31,660 bases of DNA from DASZOC01 sp035550975 (GTDB taxonomy: Bacteria > Actinomycetota > CADDZG01 > WHSQ01), in contig DASZOC010000069.1 of assembly GCA_035550975.1 (NCBI GenBank), positions 1 through 31,660 of the forward strand, given 5' to 3'. This document shows, in pieces, positions 7,080 through 15,563 of the stretch. A program made the translations under genes and the position numbers. The stretch's first letter is position 1. The number at the start of each line of letters is the position of its first letter. Under the pieces are notes generated by a model. That model was not told the origin of the DNA and did not search any database. It was given only the letters and a program-made list of their open reading frames with translations.

Positions 7080-8096
7080 ATGGACAGAACCTCTGTTAGT
7101 AGCGGCGGCGCCTCCCACTTCCCCGACCGCTTCCTCACCGCCATACTGTTCATCGACGTGGTCGACTCGACCAGCCGTGCGGCTCAGCTCGGGGACGGCA
7201 AGTGGACCGAATTGATGCACGCATACGAAAGCCTGGTTCGGACCGAGATCGCCCGGTGGGGAGGCCATGAGGTGGATTCGGCGGGTGACGGATCCTTCGC
7301 CACCTTCGATATCCCGGCCCGAGCGATCGGATGCGCGTGGACGATCGGTCGTCGCTCCGAGGGACTTGGTCTCGCGATCAGGGCCGGGGTCCACGTCGGC
7401 GAGTGTGAGAGACAGGCGGGAAATGTGCGGGGACTGGCGGTTCACGTTGGAGCACGCGTCGCCGCAAAAGCCCGTCCGGACGAGATCCTCATCTCCAAGA
7501 CCGTCCGCGCACTGATCCAGGGCTCCGACATCCGCCTGCGGGAGCGAGGGTCTCACGTCCTGAAGGGCGTTCCCGGAAGGTGGCACCTCTTCGCTGTCGA
7601 AGCCATGGGTGAGGACCTGCCAGGTGACGAAGGTCGCGCGATGCAGCCACCAATCGGAGTGTTGCTGGTCGACGATCACCCTCTGTGGCGGCAGACGCTT
7701 CGCGGGGTCCTCGAGAACGAGGATTCCATCGCCGTCGTGGGTGAAGCACGCGACGGACAGGAGGCGATCGATGCTTGTCATCAGCGGCGCCCGGACGTCG
7801 TGCTCATGGACATGAACCTCGAGCTCATGCACGGGATCGAAGCTACCCAGCGGATATCTGAGGAGCTTCCCGACCTGAAGGTCCTCGTGCTCTCCTCCAC
7901 CGACGAGCGAGAGTCCGTGCTCGCGGCGGTGGACGCCGGCGCGTCCGGCTACCTCCTGAAAACGGCCGGCGCGAACGAGATCGTTGCCGCCATAGAACGG
8001 ATCAACATGGGCGAGCTGGTTTTCCCTGCGGGGCTTTCACAAGTAGTGCTGAGCGCGATCCGCCGGCGCGACGCGTTCGTGGGAGAGGCAAGTTGA
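7080..8096 (+). CDS. class III nucleotide cyclase domain fused to a receiver domain
   Basis: A 338-residue soluble protein with an unusual order. A class III adenylate/guanylate cyclase homology domain (about 18-173) precedes a receiver (about 191-325), with no output after the receiver. In the cyclase domain both metal-binding aspartates can be placed (D26 in LFIDVVDST, D70 in AGDGSF), and GARVAA (124-129) retains the arginine (R126). The usual substrate-selecting lysine is replaced by D66 (EVDSAGDG), and the transition-state asparagine by H122, so activity or specificity may be altered. The receiver has D198-D199, phosphoacceptor D244 in LMDMNLE and K294. The ATG at 7080 is preferred over 7044 because the latter would put the pentamer cluster inside the gene; neither has a strong ribosome site. 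The stop overlaps the next start (TTGA). Confidence 0.85.
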   Translation: MDRTSVSSGGASHFPDRFLTAILFIDVVDSTSRAAQLGDGKWTELMHAYESLVRTEIARWGGHEVDSAGDGSFATFDIPARAIGCAWTIGRRSEGLGLAIRAGVHVGECERQAGNVRGLAVHVGARVAAKARPDEILISKTVRALIQGSDIRLRERGSHVLKGVPGRWHLFAVEAMGEDLPGDEGRAMQPPIGVLLVDDHPLWRQTLRGVLENEDSIAVVGEARDGQEAIDACHQRRPDVVLMDMNLELMHGIEATQRISEELPDLKVLVLSSTDERESVLAAVDAGASGYLLKTAGANEIVAAIERINMGELVFPAGLSQVVLSAIRRRDAFVGEAS

Positions 8097-10174
8097 ACCG
8101 AGACCGACCCGTCCTCCGGGGGCTGCTGGCCGCCGGGCTTTCTTGGATGCTGTTGGTTGGAGCCATAAGCCTCGGAATGCTCGTGCCGCAACAGGAGCTG
8201 CTGCGTGGTTTCGGCTCGAACGCCAAGCTGGACTATTCCAGTCATGCCTCCGCCTTCTCACCACTGAGCCTCGAGTACATCGCGGACATCCTGGGGCTCA
8301 ACGGCCCGCGCACTGCGCGGGTCGGAGGATCCGGTAACGCCCGCGGTAAGGCTGAGATAGTTGCCGCGGGCGGAACGACCACATCTCCCGAGACCGCCGC
8401 TGCGCCAACGGACGTCGAGCACCCCTTCACCAACGACGACGTCGATAACGCGTACAAGGTCGCGAGTCTGCCCTTCCGAGGCAGGACCGACACGAGCGAC
8501 GGGTCACGGAGCGCCGACGAACCTGCCGACTGTTTCCCGGCCGGCGGCACCGCGTGGTACCGCTACCGGCCTACGACGGATGTCGCGCTCTTCAGCGACA
8601 CCTTCGGCACGCCACGTGCGACGGCGCTCGGCATCTACTCACGCGATAGCAGTGGTGGTCTCGAGCTGATCGGCTGCGACAGGAACGCGCTGGGTAACGC
8701 GCAGGTGGGTTTCCGCGCTAAGGCCGGGCGGGTCTACTACTTCCAGGTGACCTCCATGGTCCGAGGAGGCCCGACGATCTTCGAGCTCGCCTCCGTCGGC
8801 CGCACGACTGTCGAGAGCTTGTCCGCTTCGGGCGGACAGCCTGATGGAACCGCCTTCGACAAGCCTGGTATCTCGAGCGATGGGCGTTACCTCGTCTTTA
8901 CGTCCGTGGCCCGCAACCTGTCGAGCCGCAAGCCGCAGTGCGCTAACGAGTCCCCTTGCGCTAGCGTCTATCTGCGTGACCGCGTGACCCGACGGACCCA
9001 CCTGATCGCATCGGTGAAGGGCGCTGGCCTTCGCGACAGTACCTCTCCTCTCTTTCCCTCCATCTCTCCCGACGGACGTTACGTAGGCTTCGCAGCGTTC
9101 TCCGGCGTACCGCATGGCGATAACGCGGGATACCCAGCCCCCTCCAAAGCCGATAGGCCCGCGTGGAACGTCTACGTCTATGACCGCATCACGGAGCAGA
9201 CCCGACTAGAGTCCCGGAACTCCAAGGGTGAACCCGCCCGACGCGATCCGGTCCGTGGGCCAAACTTCAAGGGTTCGTCCGGCCCGTCGTTCTCGGCGGA
9301 CGGTCGCTATGTCTCGTTCACTTCGGACGGCGCCAACATGGGTGCTCCGGTAGAGCCGGCCGAGACGAACGTGTACCGGAGGGACCGCGTCACGGGCATC
9401 ACCCGGTTGGTATCGACCGACGAGAGGGGCCGGCCCAACAGGGCCGACAACTGCGCGATCAGTGGCCGGAACATCTCCGGCGACGGCCGTTACGTCGTGT
9501 ACAGGTCGACCTACAAGTCCGAGGGGATATGGACCCCCGATCAATCCATCACCACAAGGGGCAGCGACGGTCACACAACTCACGTGTACCTGTGGGATGC
9601 GCGCACCGGACGCAGCCGCTTGGTCTCGAGAGTCCCCGAGGGGACCAAGCCGAAAGGGTCCTACTGTCCCTCGATATCCCTCGACGGGAGCCGCGTCGCG
9701 CTGGTGTCTCTCGACCCCCTCGTGCCCGAGGACACGAACCAGACCCCCGACGTATATGCGTATGAGGTGGCGACCGGGCGGATCCAGCGGATCTCGGTGA
9801 CGTCCGCCGGCCAGCAGACCCACGACCCGAATTTCGAGGGGCGCGAGTACGGCGTCCTCGGGCGCTCGGTCAACCTGTCCGCCGACGGTCGCTACGCCGT
9901 GTTCGACTCCGCCGCGCCCGATCTGGCGCCCGGCGCGGTCGGTAGCACACGCCAGAAGGCTGGCACGTCGCAGGTCTTCCTGCACGACATCCTCACCGGC
10001 GCCACGAGGCTCGTGTCGGTATCGTCCACCGGAGAGCCCCTTTCGGGCCACAGCCGCCTCCCCTTCATCTCGTCGGACGGCAGCGCGGTCGTCTTCATGA
10101 ACACCCGCTCCGCTTTGACGGACTCGGAGGAGATCACCATGGTCGTGGTTCACGAGCTCTCGCTGTTCCGGTGA
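8093..10174 (+). CDS. exported protein: PPC-like domain plus seven-bladed WD40-like (TolB-type) beta-propeller
   Basis: A 693-residue protein. A hydrophobic N-terminal segment (about 9-32) acts as a signal peptide or membrane anchor. Residues about 108-234 (GGTAWYRYRP, then RAKAGRVYYFQVT) resemble bacterial pre-peptidase C-terminal (PPC) beta-sandwich domains. From about 240 to the end are seven repeats of the form S-x-D-G-R-Y-V-x-F-x-S followed by V-Y-x-x-D-R-x-T-G-x-T-x-L-V-S, typical of PD40/TolB-like propellers. The seventh repeat is degenerate (FISSDGSAVVFMNTRS). No catalytic motif is seen, so a binding or sensing role outside the membrane is likely. The TTG start at 8093, preceded by GGGAGAGG, overlaps the stop of the cyclase-receiver gene, and its own stop overlaps the kinase start. 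Inference: it gives the adjacent kinase its external ligand input. Confidence 0.85.
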   Translation: MNRDRPVLRGLLAAGLSWMLLVGAISLGMLVPQQELLRGFGSNAKLDYSSHASAFSPLSLEYIADILGLNGPRTARVGGSGNARGKAEIVAAGGTTTSPETAAAPTDVEHPFTNDDVDNAYKVASLPFRGRTDTSDGSRSADEPADCFPAGGTAWYRYRPTTDVALFSDTFGTPRATALGIYSRDSSGGLELIGCDRNALGNAQVGFRAKAGRVYYFQVTSMVRGGPTIFELASVGRTTVESLSASGGQPDGTAFDKPGISSDGRYLVFTSVARNLSSRKPQCANESPCASVYLRDRVTRRTHLIASVKGAGLRDSTSPLFPSISPDGRYVGFAAFSGVPHGDNAGYPAPSKADRPAWNVYVYDRITEQTRLESRNSKGEPARRDPVRGPNFKGSSGPSFSADGRYVSFTSDGANMGAPVEPAETNVYRRDRVTGITRLVSTDERGRPNRADNCAISGRNISGDGRYVVYRSTYKSEGIWTPDQSITTRGSDGHTTHVYLWDARTGRSRLVSRVPEGTKPKGSYCPSISLDGSRVALVSLDPLVPEDTNQTPDVYAYEVATGRIQRISVTSAGQQTHDPNFEGREYGVLGRSVNLSADGRYAVFDSAAPDLAPGAVGSTRQKAGTSQVFLHDILTGATRLVSVSSTGEPLSGHSRLPFISSDGSAVVFMNTRSALTDSEEITMVVVHELSLFR

Positions 10175-12090
10175 GCCTCCGCGCACCCAGTTCCGGGCTG
10201 CATGGGTTCCGCTCGCTTCCTCTCTTCTGGAAGCTCCTGATCCCTTTCCTCGCGTTGATCGTGTTCGTCGGCGCGTTCGGAGCATTCCTCATCGTGCGGG
10301 ATCTCTCCTCTCGAGCGCGCGCCAACGTGCACCAAGACTTGCTTCAGGCGTCGCTCAACGCGCGTGCGACGCTGAAGGATCGCGAGCTCTATCTCCTCGA
10401 ATCGGCGAACTTCGCGGCCAACCTCGATGGGATGGCAAAGCGCGTCAGGGCGCACGACTCGGCGGGGGTGACGGAGCTCCTCGAGTCGGTTCTCGCGCTC
10501 AAGAGCGACCTAACGCTGCTCGCGGTCACCGACCGGAAGGGCGTTGGGCTCATCGAGTTCTACCGTGCCGGTTCCGGCGGCTCGATCCAACGCGGAGCCG
10601 CGACCCGTTGGGCCGGCACGCCTTTCGTCGCCAGGACACTGAACGATCCCGACGCCACCAAAGCTGCCGGATTCCTCAGATTGGGCAACAGGCGACTTCT
10701 GGCGATCGCCACCCCGATCTGCGCCGATCCCAGCGACTGTCGGACGGCGGGGGTTGCGATCGTTGGAATCGCGACCAGTGTTCTTGCACGCGAGGCGGCG
10801 GGAGAGTCCGATCCCGGCACGGAGCCGATCGTGACGATCTACGACGCGCGAGGGGAAGGGCTTGCCGGATCGGGAACGCGGCCGAGCACGACGTCGATCC
10901 GCGTGCAACGTGACGACCTCGTTCGTCGTACGGAGGAAATCGCGTCACGCGAGTACTTCACGCTTTACGCGCCACTAGAGCTGCAAGGACGCCAGAAAGG
11001 GATGATCGCGGTCAGTCTCTCTCCCGAGGCGGAATTAGCCGCGGTAAGAGGCGCGGGGATGCGGCTCGCCGTGTTTCTTCTGATAGCGATGGCAGGGATC
11101 GTCGGCATCGGCGCCCTTCTCTCTCGCTTCATCCTCGCGCAGCTAAGACCGCTTCTTGCGACCAACCGCGCGCTCGGCAAAGGTGAGCTCTCCGCCAGAG
11201 CTCCCGTCGTCAGCAACGACGAGCTGGGTGAGCTCGCCCGCGGCGTGAATGAGATGGCCGAGCAGTTACAGGCAAGCTACGAAACCCTCGAGATGCGGGT
11301 GGACGAGCGCACCGAAGAAGTTCAGCGCCTGCTCAAAGAGCGCACGGAATTCTTCGCGTCACTGTCGCATGAGTTGCGCACGCCGCTCGCGATCATCCTC
11401 GGACAAGCCCAGATGATGCGGGACTCGAGCTTCCCCAAGCAGAACGGGTGGGCCAAACAGAGCGGACACACGATCGAGGACTCGGCGCAGCAGCTCCTTT
11501 CGCTCGTCAACGACATCCTCGACCTGGCACGCGCAGAAGCGGGCTCGATCGACGTGAACCCGGAGGACGTGGATCTCTTGGAGTTCGTCGACGACATGCG
11601 CCAGACGGTCGTCGGTCTCGTGCGCGGCAAGGGGTTGGAGGTGAGATTCGACGTCCCGTCAGACATGCCGAAGGTCCGGGCCGACCAGACCCGGTTGAGA
11701 CAGATCATCCTGAACCTCGTCGACAACGCGGTGAAGTACACACCGGTCGGCGGCAAGGTCGACGTGAAGGCGGCGGCCACGCCGGATGGAGACAGTGTCG
11801 AGGTGTCCGTCTCCGATACCGGTGTCGGGATCCCTCCAGAAGCAGGAGATCTCATCTTCGAGCCGTTCTTCCGGGTAAAGGGCACGCGCTCACAGCGGGG
11901 CGAAGCCTCCACCGGGTTGGGCCTGGCGCTGACGAGGCGGCTGGTTGAAGCGCAGGGAGGCACGATCGCCTACGAGAGCCAGCCAGGAGTCGGCACGACC
12001 GTCACCTTCAGCGTTCCGATCGCGATGGAACAGGCAGGGGACCCTTTAGCGCCTGAACCGACTCGGGCCCGCACTCCCGCAGCGCGGTGA
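10171..12090 (+). CDS. transmembrane sensor histidine kinase (extracytoplasmic sensor, HAMP, HisKA, HATPase)
   Basis: A 639-residue kinase. TM1 (about 20-42) and TM2 (about 298-322) flank an extracytoplasmic domain of roughly 255 residues with Cache/CHASE-like character (helical start, then LTLLAVTDRKGVGLIEF). HAMP (about 318-372), a coiled coil, HisKA with H400 in SLSHELRTPLA, and a HATPase domain (about 500-620) follow. The HATPase shows NLVDNAVKYTP, DTGVGIPPE and a TGLGLAL G-box. All residues needed for autophosphorylation and ATP binding are visible. The GTG start at 10171 overlaps the propeller gene's stop by 4 bp (GTGA), and the kinase stop overlaps the regulator's GTG in the same way. 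Two cysteines in the sensor (184 and 190) could pair outside the cell. The cognate receivers are probably those encoded in the same operon. Confidence 0.93.
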   Translation: MSLRAPSSGLHGFRSLPLFWKLLIPFLALIVFVGAFGAFLIVRDLSSRARANVHQDLLQASLNARATLKDRELYLLESANFAANLDGMAKRVRAHDSAGVTELLESVLALKSDLTLLAVTDRKGVGLIEFYRAGSGGSIQRGAATRWAGTPFVARTLNDPDATKAAGFLRLGNRRLLAIATPICADPSDCRTAGVAIVGIATSVLAREAAGESDPGTEPIVTIYDARGEGLAGSGTRPSTTSIRVQRDDLVRRTEEIASREYFTLYAPLELQGRQKGMIAVSLSPEAELAAVRGAGMRLAVFLLIAMAGIVGIGALLSRFILAQLRPLLATNRALGKGELSARAPVVSNDELGELARGVNEMAEQLQASYETLEMRVDERTEEVQRLLKERTEFFASLSHELRTPLAIILGQAQMMRDSSFPKQNGWAKQSGHTIEDSAQQLLSLVNDILDLARAEAGSIDVNPEDVDLLEFVDDMRQTVVGLVRGKGLEVRFDVPSDMPKVRADQTRLRQIILNLVDNAVKYTPVGGKVDVKAAATPDGDSVEVSVSDTGVGIPPEAGDLIFEPFFRVKGTRSQRGEASTGLGLALTRRLVEAQGGTIAYESQPGVGTTVTFSVPIAMEQAGDPLAPEPTRARTPAAR

Positions 12091-13277
12091 GCTCCGTGGT
12101 TGCTCGCGGTGCGTCGAAGTCGGAGACTCCCGCTGTGCGACAGAGAAAGCAACAGCCCTCGGCCGATTCGTCCTCGGCGACCGATAGCGCGGGGATCGAG
12201 CTCATGTTGGTCGACGACCATCCGATGTGGCGCGACACGCTTCGGAACCTGCTGCTCCACTCGAAAGTGGGAACCGTGGTAGCCGAAGCCGGCGACGGGG
12301 ACGAGGCCCTGGCACAGGCGGCACTCGTCTCACCTGATCTCGTAGTCATGGATATCAATCTCCCAACGATCGATGGGATCGAGGCGACACGCCGATTGGT
12401 GCGGCTCTATCCCGACATCAAAGTGCTCATGCTGTCGTCATCGGACGATCGGGCGCAGGTCGTGGACGCTGTTCGCGCAGGAGCGTCGGGCTATTTACTC
12501 AAGACCGCGGCTCCCTCGGAGTTGGTGGATGCGGTTCGTCGCATCCATTTGGGCGAGATCGTCTTTCCGCCTTCACTCGCTGCGATCGTTCTCGATGAAC
12601 TTCGTCTCGCGCAGGAAGTGGGGGGTCCTTCTCTCCGAGTGCTGATCGCGGACCAAGAGATCCTTCCCCGCGAGGGATTGGGTCGACTGTTGACCGAGGC
12701 CGGGCTCGACGTGGTCGCCGGAACCGGTGATGCCAAGAAGGTCTTGGGTCTGCTTCGTGATGACCGCCCTGATGTAGCGATCCTCGACGCGGGAGTCGCG
12801 ATAGGTGGTGACCGCGAACCCTCTCTTGCCCAGGAGATCCGGCACCAGTTCCCAGAGGTAGGGCTACTCGTACTATCTGCAGACCCTGTGGCCGCGCAGG
12901 CCGTCGCCCTTCTTTCTGAAGGTGAGGGAGGTATCGGCTACCTGCTGAAGCGCAGGATCACCGACATCGATGAGGTCACCGATGCCATCCGTCGCGTCGC
13001 CCACGGCGAGTCGGTCGTTGATTCCCAGGTGGTCAGTGGGCTCGTCGAGCAACCCGCGAAGTCGGCCGCCTTAGGCACCCTCACCGATCGAGAGCAGGAG
13101 GTTCTCGCCCTCATGGCAGAGGGTCACTCCAACCAGGCCATCGCAGCAAAGCTCGTCCTCGGCTCCAAGACGGTCGAAACGCATGTCAGCAGGATCTTCA
13201 TGAAACTGGGACTCGAGCCCGCCACGGAGATCCAGCGCCGCGTCCTGGCCGTGCTCGCATACCTGCGAGCGACTTGA
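12087..13277 (+). CDS. tandem-receiver LuxR-family response regulator (REC-REC-HTH)
   Basis: A 396-residue transcription factor closing the four-gene operon. Receiver 1 (about 38-172) has D43-D44, phosphoacceptor D89 in VMDINLP and K139 in YLLKT. Receiver 2 (about 183-318) is more diverged but keeps D189, an aspartate at the acceptor position (D234 in AILDAG) and K288. A LuxR HTH (about 330-392; LTDREQEVLALMAEGHSNQA onward) ends the protein. Receiver 1 is strikingly like the receiver of the first gene in the operon (DDHPMWRDTLR versus DDHPLWRQTLR; SGYLLKTA in both), which suggests duplication within the locus. The first 35 residues are unstructured. The GTG start overlaps the kinase stop by 4 bp. 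Probable target: its own operon and others. Confidence 0.93.
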   Translation: MSSVVARGASKSETPAVRQRKQQPSADSSSATDSAGIELMLVDDHPMWRDTLRNLLLHSKVGTVVAEAGDGDEALAQAALVSPDLVVMDINLPTIDGIEATRRLVRLYPDIKVLMLSSSDDRAQVVDAVRAGASGYLLKTAAPSELVDAVRRIHLGEIVFPPSLAAIVLDELRLAQEVGGPSLRVLIADQEILPREGLGRLLTEAGLDVVAGTGDAKKVLGLLRDDRPDVAILDAGVAIGGDREPSLAQEIRHQFPEVGLLVLSADPVAAQAVALLSEGEGGIGYLLKRRITDIDEVTDAIRRVAHGESVVDSQVVSGLVEQPAKSAALGTLTDREQEVLALMAEGHSNQAIAAKLVLGSKTVETHVSRIFMKLGLEPATEIQRRVLAVLAYLRAT

Positions 13278-13494
13278 TACCGGCACCACCTTCAGGTCAA
13301 CCACCGGCGACCGTCGATCGGCCTAGATTGCGAACGCGTCCGCGCTGAGAGCCTCACCACTGCACGGTGGCGACCCCGAGATGTTCCTACGGCAGCCTGC
13401 AAACGTCTCTTCTTTGAGTACGCTGTTCCCATGCATTAGTTGCCCTCCTCTCCGGCAATCACAGATCCTGCGCGCGCCCTTGCGGCGCGCAGAG

Positions 13495-13499
13495 AGGAG
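13495..13499 (+). promoter_or_regulatory. ribosome binding site fixing the start of the nucleotidyltransferase-GNAT gene
   Basis: AGGAG lies 9 bases before the ATG at 13509. The alternative in-frame TTG at 13440 lacks a comparable site, so the shorter protein is preferred. Confidence 0.65.
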
Positions 13500-13508
13500 T
13501 GCTTCACC

Positions 13509-14537
13509 ATGCTCTTACGCGACGTTCTGAACGTCCTAAACGTTTTTGCTTCGGCCGAGATCGAGACCGTCGTCGAAGGTGGGTGGGGGATCGACGCTCT
13601 GCTTGGTGAGCAGACGCGATCTCACGAGGATTTGGATCTGGTCGTCGACAGACGGCGTCTTGAAGACTCCAAGAAAATCCTGAGCAGGCGTGGCCTCACG
13701 CATGATGCGGGGGCATGGCCTGGCATGCCAGCTCGGACGCTGATGCGCGGCCAAAGAATGACGGTCGATCTTCATCCCGTGACGTTCGACGCGGCCAAGA
13801 ATGGATGGCAGCAACTAACCGAAAATTCGTGGGGTCTGTACACAGCGAACGGCCTAAACGGGATGGGCCTGATCGGGCCCCGACCCGTCAGATGTATCAC
13901 CGCGGCAATCCAGCTTCGTCATCACCTCGGTTACGAATGGGGCGAGAAGGAGATCGGCGACATTTCGCGACTGCACGACCGTTTTGGGCTCCCGTTGCCA
14001 CCAGATCTCGCGCACCCCGTCGCGACTTCACCGCACGTCCGCCCGGCGCGCCAGGAGCATCAAGCTTTCTTGGAACGGATGCTCCTGCTGGTCATCAGAT
14101 GGCAGCACGAGGCATCCAACGTCGAAGGCAACGATCAGTCCGCGCTGGATGAGCGGGCTCTCCGGTACGTCGAGGACTGGGGACGACCTGGGGATCTCGG
14201 CTTCATCGCCGCGACCGCGGACGAGAAACTTGGGGCAGCGTGGTGCAGGTATTTCGATCCTGATCGACCCGGCTACGGCTATATGGATCAGGACGTTCCC
14301 GAACTATCGATCGCGGTTGCGCGTCCTCACCGAGGAACGGGAATAGGGACTGCGCTCATGCGCGCTCTGATCGACAAAGTCATCGAACGGGGTGATCGCG
14401 GGGTCACCTCGAGCATCGAAGATGGCAATCCGGCGCGGAGACTCTACGAACGGTTGGGTTTTCGCACGGTTCGGCGAGACGTAGGAGCCAGAGTCATGCT
14501 CTTGGACATAACTCCTACGTTCTCCGATGAGCCGTAG
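13509..14537 (+). CDS. nucleotidyltransferase-GNAT acetyltransferase fusion (antibiotic-modifying-enzyme-like)
   Basis: A 342-residue two-domain protein in a single uninterrupted frame. The N-terminal part (about 1-165) matches the lincosamide/aminoglycoside nucleotidyltransferase type: GGWGIDALLGEQTRSHEDLD (24-43), catalytic-type aspartates D41 and D43, a third acidic residue D87 in TVDLHP, and QLRHHLGYEWGEKEIGD typical of the family's second half. The C-terminal part (about 185-336) is a GNAT acyltransferase with the acetyl-CoA loop R-G-T-G-I-G (275-280) and NPARRLYERLGF (307-318). Known enzymes of both families inactivate aminoglycosides or lincosamides, and natural fusions of the two activities exist. 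The real substrate here is unknown and may be a cell metabolite. It stands alone on the plus strand and converges with the lipoprotein gene. Confidence 0.85.
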   Translation: MLLRDVLNVLNVFASAEIETVVEGGWGIDALLGEQTRSHEDLDLVVDRRRLEDSKKILSRRGLTHDAGAWPGMPARTLMRGQRMTVDLHPVTFDAAKNGWQQLTENSWGLYTANGLNGMGLIGPRPVRCITAAIQLRHHLGYEWGEKEIGDISRLHDRFGLPLPPDLAHPVATSPHVRPARQEHQAFLERMLLLVIRWQHEASNVEGNDQSALDERALRYVEDWGRPGDLGFIAATADEKLGAAWCRYFDPDRPGYGYMDQDVPELSIAVARPHRGTGIGTALMRALIDKVIERGDRGVTSSIEDGNPARRLYERLGFRTVRRDVGARVMLLDITPTFSDEP

Positions 14538-14556
14538 AACCCGGCGCGCCCAGGGT

Positions 14557-14570
14557 CGACGATCTCGTCG
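14557..14570. terminator. small hairpin between convergent genes
   Basis: CGACG (14557-14561), loop ATCT, CGTCG (14566-14570), flanked by GGG and CCC, in the 40-base gap between two converging stop codons. Position suits a shared transcript end, but there is no U-tract. Confidence 0.3.
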
Positions 14571-14577
14571 TTGGTCC

Positions 14578-15510
14578 CTACTGGTAGGTCAGCAGGTCGG
14601 GCCGCGGCTTCAGCTTTCGCATCACCTCCCGCGGCGAGAACATGTCGACGTCCTCGTCGAGGAAGAGCTTGAACCCGTTGAAGAACGGACGCTTCATCTT
14701 GAGAGCGTGGTATTTCGACAACTTTGCGGCCCGGCCCCCGAAGCCGTCGATGTGGAACGTGATCGCGAGCCCTTTGCGCGGCTTGATCACGTGCCGTTGC
14801 CTGACCATGCGAGGCGTGAACTGATGGATCACGAACAACTTCTGCGGTAGATCGTGGTCCGCGACGATCTTCGCGACGTAAGCCGACACTCGGTTGACGA
14901 CTCGCCCCGTCGTCCACCCGATCTCTTCGGCCGGCTCGGCGCCGCCGTGCATGCTCCACTCGGGATCGAGAGCCACCCCGACGTCCGGCTCCTTCAGGAA
15001 CTTCTCGTATGCCTTGACCTCCTCGAGGAACCCGCTCTGACCGGGCTGGACGTCCAAGATCAACAGCCCGTCGATCTTGCGCACCGCGCGCAGGTAGCGC
15101 TTCACTTCTGCGTCCGTGCTCCCGACCGAATAGTCACCCCCGGATCCGGCCGCGCCCTGCGCGACCGTAGCGATCAGCTCCATCGCAGGCATGACCGGCT
15201 TGTCGAACCGGCGATAGCGGCGCGCCCGCCGCGCGAGCGCTCGGGCCGCTTCCTTCGGCGAACCCTCGCCGAGAACACCGAGTTCGTCCGTTCCGGCAGC
15301 TCCATAGTGCGCGACGACCCGGTAGCGCGGGAAGACGCGCCGGCCGCCGCGCGGCAACATGAGCGGCTTCTTGTCGTTACGGGCCGAGTCTGTGCGAGAC
15401 ACACTCGACGAAGGACGCGACGCGTCGCCCGACGCAGGATCGCTCGCGCCGGACGTGCAGGCGGTAGTTAACAGCGCGACCACGCACGCGATGAGCCTGC
15501 GGTTGAGCAT
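14578..15510 (-). CDS. predicted lipoprotein of unknown function
   Basis: A 310-residue exported protein. The ATG at 15510 gives a clean lipoprotein signal: MLNRR, a hydrophobic stretch, and lipobox LTTAC with C18 as the lipidated residue; the frame upstream of it is not signal-like. A short Ser/Asp-rich linker (about 19-47) follows, then a globular domain. Alternating strands and helices, with conserved-looking acidic ends (LLILDVQPGQS, GVALDPEW), give the appearance of a glycoside-hydrolase-like TIM barrel. This is an impression from sequence and no catalytic family can be assigned. It sits 53 bases downstream of the secreted Asp-box protein on the same strand, so the two may form an extracellular unit. 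Confidence 0.75.
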   Translation of the reverse strand: MLNRRLIACVVALLTTACTSGASDPASGDASRPSSSVSRTDSARNDKKPLMLPRGGRRVFPRYRVVAHYGAAGTDELGVLGEGSPKEAARALARRARRYRRFDKPVMPAMELIATVAQGAAGSGGDYSVGSTDAEVKRYLRAVRKIDGLLILDVQPGQSGFLEEVKAYEKFLKEPDVGVALDPEWSMHGGAEPAEEIGWTTGRVVNRVSAYVAKIVADHDLPQKLFVIHQFTPRMVRQRHVIKPRKGLAITFHIDGFGGRAAKLSKYHALKMKRPFFNGFKLFLDEDVDMFSPREVMRKLKPRPDLLTYQ

Positions 15511-15563
15511 GCAGGACTTGATATCAGCAGCCGGACGCCGCTCCGACCACACTGGTGGGGGCG

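Noticed and set aside
13440..13508. Longer TTG start of the nucleotidyltransferase-GNAT protein
   Set aside because: No ribosome site, and the extra 23 residues are not part of the nucleotidyltransferase fold; ATG 13509 has a good AGGAG.
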